From Maribacter_C sp047345145 (GTDB taxonomy: Bacteria > Bacteroidota > Bacteroidia > Flavobacteriales > Flavobacteriaceae), in NCBI RefSeq assembly GCF_047345145.1, contig NZ_JBLFER010000007.1, forward strand, positions 181,276-245,275: DNA of 64,000 nucleotides, in the 5' to 3' direction. Every line of letters begins with the position of its first letter. The stretch's first letter is position 1. This document shows, one piece after another, positions 62,311 to 64,000 of this stretch. Under the pieces are notes generated by a model that was not told where the DNA came from, made no database searches, and worked only from the letters and a program-made list of their open reading frames with translations. Position numbers and translations under genes: made by a program.

Positions 62311-63777
62311 ATGGGAAAGATAACAGGATTTTTGGAATTCGATAGAAAAGTGGAAGGTTACACAGCCGTTGAAAAGCGGGTGAAAAATTACAAGGAGTTT
62401 ACCGTTCCTATGGACGAAAAAGAACTTAAAGACCAAGGTGCCCGTTGCATGGATTGTGGTATTCCTTTCTGCCATAGCGGCTGCCCCTTGGGAAATTTAA
62501 TTCCGGATTTTAATGATGCTGTTTACAGAGGGAAATGGGAAAAGGCTGCAGGTATTTTGCATTCGACGAATAACTTCCCGGAATTTACGGGAAGACTATG
62601 CCCCGCTCCTTGTGAGGAAGCATGTGTTTTAGGAATTAATGAGGACCCTGTTTCTATTGAAAATATTGAAAAGAACATTGTTGAAACTGCCTTTGAAAAA
62701 GGATGGATTGTAGCCCAACCTCCGGCAACAAGAACTGAAAAGAAAGTTGCAGTAATAGGTTCAGGCCCTGCAGGACTTGCCGCCGCACAGCAGTTAAATA
62801 GAGCTGGACATACAGTTACCGTTTTTGAAAGAGATGAAAAGCCTGGTGGATTATTGCGTTACGGAATTCCAGATTTTAAAATGGAAAAACACGTGATTGA
62901 CCGAAGGCTTGCCGTTTTAGAAGAAGAAGGTATCGAATTTAAATGCGGAGTTAACGTCGGGATTGATGTTAAAGCTGACGAGCTGAAAAATGATTTTGAT
63001 GCAATTGTTCTCTGTGGAGGCGCAACTGTTCGAAGAAATTTACCTATCAAAGGCTCAGATTTAAATGGAGTGGTACAAGCGATGGATTTTCTTCCTCAAA
63101 ATAATAGACGCGTAGATGGTGTCAAGAAATTTGAAAACGAAATTCTTGCCACAGACAAAGACGTTGTTGTAATAGGTGGTGGTGATACGGGTTCAGATTG
63201 TATTGGAACCTCTATTAGACATGGTGCCAAATCAGTTTCAAATTTTGAAATCATGCCAATGGCTACTGAAGAACGTCCAGAAGGTCAGCCTTGGCCTTTT
63301 TGGCCTATGCGCCTTAGAACTAGTTCTTCGCATAAAGAAGGGGCTGAACGCTTTTTTAGTATTTCCACAAAAGAATTTATCGGTGACAAAAATGGTAATC
63401 TGAAAGGATTAATAACCGCAGAAGTAGAATGGATTAAACAACCTGGTCAACGACCTATTTTAAAGGAAGTTGAAGGAACCGAAAAAGAATGGAAATGTGA
63501 ATTGGCATTACTTGCAATGGGCTTTACAGGTTCTGAAATGACGATCGCCGAGCAGTTAGGTTTAGAAGCTGATGCTAGAACGAACATTAAGGCTTCTGAA
63601 AGTAATTATCAAACAAATGTTCCTGGAGTATTTGTTGCTGGTGATCAGCGTAGAGGACAATCACTAATCGTTTGGGCAATTTCAGAGGGTAGACAAGCAG
63701 CACATCATATTGATACATTCCTAATGGGAGAATCGTATTTACCTTTAAAGGGTGAAGGTGATTTGCCAAGGGTGTAA
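62311..63777 (+). CDS. gltD: Glutamate synthase, small subunit
   Basis: 488 residues. The N-terminal [4Fe-4S] cysteines are in CMDCGIPFCHSGCPLGN and CPAPCEEAC. The FAD motif is VIGSGPAGLAAAQQLNRAG and the NADPH motif VIGGGDTGSDCIGTS. A C-terminal FAD segment GVFVAGDQRRGQSL follows. It feeds NADPH electrons to GltB. It is the second gene of the operon and ends at a terminator. Confidence 0.96.
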   Translation: MGKITGFLEFDRKVEGYTAVEKRVKNYKEFTVPMDEKELKDQGARCMDCGIPFCHSGCPLGNLIPDFNDAVYRGKWEKAAGILHSTNNFPEFTGRLCPAPCEEACVLGINEDPVSIENIEKNIVETAFEKGWIVAQPPATRTEKKVAVIGSGPAGLAAAQQLNRAGHTVTVFERDEKPGGLLRYGIPDFKMEKHVIDRRLAVLEEEGIEFKCGVNVGIDVKADELKNDFDAIVLCGGATVRRNLPIKGSDLNGVVQAMDFLPQNNRRVDGVKKFENEILATDKDVVVIGGGDTGSDCIGTSIRHGAKSVSNFEIMPMATEERPEGQPWPFWPMRLRTSSSHKEGAERFFSISTKEFIGDKNGNLKGLITAEVEWIKQPGQRPILKEVEGTEKEWKCELALLAMGFTGSEMTIAEQLGLEADARTNIKASESNYQTNVPGVFVAGDQRRGQSLIVWAISEGRQAAHHIDTFLMGESYLPLKGEGDLPRV

Positions 63778-63797
63778 CACTAGAATCATATATAATT

Positions 63798-63828
63798 AAA
63801 AAGCCACTTCAATAGAAGTGGCTTTTTT
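63798..63828 (+). terminator. Terminator after gltBD
   Basis: AAAAGCCACTTC (63799-63810) pairs with GAAGTGGCTTTT (63815-63826), followed by a T-run. Confidence 0.85.
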
Positions 63829-63859
63829 GATTGTTTACTTTTTCATGCCATAATTTTAT

Positions 63860-63892
63860 AAAAAAAGCCCCTTCACAATTGTGAAGGGGCTT
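63860..63892 (-). terminator. Terminator of the rRNA operon
   Basis: On the minus strand AAGCCCCTTCAC / GTGAAGGGGCTT around AATT, then TTTTTT. It lies a few bases past the 5S end. Confidence 0.85.
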
Positions 63893-63898
63893 GAAGAA

Positions 63899-64000
63899 GG
63901 CGGCTACCTACTCTCCCACTTGGTGTAGCAGTACCATCGGCGCAGATGGGCTTAACTTCCCTGTTCGGAATGGTAAGGGGTGAGCCCCATCGCCATGGCC
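63899..64000 (-). rRNA. rrf: 5S ribosomal RNA (5' end beyond window)
   Basis: The minus strand gives GGCCATGGCGATGGGG, CCATTCCGAACAGGGAAG, TTAAGCCCATC and GAGAGTAGGTAGCCGCC. These are the conserved 5S blocks (loop B, loop E, the closing stem). Only the first several bases are missing. It is the last gene of an rRNA operon whose 23S and 16S genes would lie to the right. Confidence 0.95.

Overview
The window is ordinary chromosome from a member of the Bacteroidota, most likely a marine Flavobacteriaceae. The evidence is GldJ and PorV (gliding and type IX secretion), a GLPGLI protein beside a TonB-receptor-like barrel, DUF5686, many low-GC TAnnTTTG promoters (the Bacteroidota housekeeping -7 element), and the style of the short intergenic repeats. 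I see no prophage, insertion sequence, CRISPR array or defence island. Almost everything is core metabolism, envelope or transport, so the interest lies mostly in regulatory sequence.

Layout. 1-5.5 kb: methionine/SAM block (metX partial, metY, a lipoprotein acyl hydrolase, metK) with a SAM-I riboswitch before metY and a SAM-II-like riboswitch before metK. 5.6-11.4 kb: outer-membrane barrel plus GLPGLI protein, divergent from a histidine kinase/response regulator pair, with three TTAAC boxes at exact 10-bp spacing between them. 11.5-14.1 kb: deoxynucleoside kinase, dipeptidase E, a TonB-type energy transducer and a 58-codon N-terminal copy of it. 14.2-20 kb: membrane and soluble pyrophosphatases and a DUF5686 barrel. 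20-25 kb: PDH E1-beta, divergent etfBA with a 26-bp perfect palindrome between, DUF151 nuclease-like protein, NupC-type nucleoside transporter. 25-31 kb: thyA, ergothioneine genes egtB/egtD, DUF427, a stand-alone carbohydrate-binding domain, a class V PLP enzyme, folA. 31-41.7 kb: murI, PafA-like phosphatase, MlaE/MlaF lipid ABC transporter, DUF389, manC, SprT-like, HAD, cyclophilin lipoprotein, a small unknown, SDR, M28 peptidase. 41.8-48.4 kb: PDH E2 and E1-alpha, cdd, porV, divergent gldJ. 48.5-56 kb: murF, two tRNA-Val, folC, tonB-exbD-exbB, nhaD, glutamate dehydrogenase. 56-64 kb: acyl-CoA dehydrogenase, gltB-gltD, and the 5S gene of an rRNA operon entering from the right on the minus strand.

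How the genes work together: sulfur and one-carbon metabolism (metX/metY/metK, thyA, folA, folC), nucleoside salvage (NupC, deoxynucleoside kinase, cdd, thyA), ammonium assimilation (glutamate dehydrogenase and GOGAT), pyruvate and acyl-CoA oxidation (PDH, ETF, acyl-CoA dehydrogenase), and TonB-driven outer-membrane import. The most useful leads are the two different SAM-riboswitch classes serving one pathway, the repeat-enlarged P4 arm of the SAM-I switch, the phased TTAAC array, the etf palindrome, and the apparent absence of porU between porV and gldJ.
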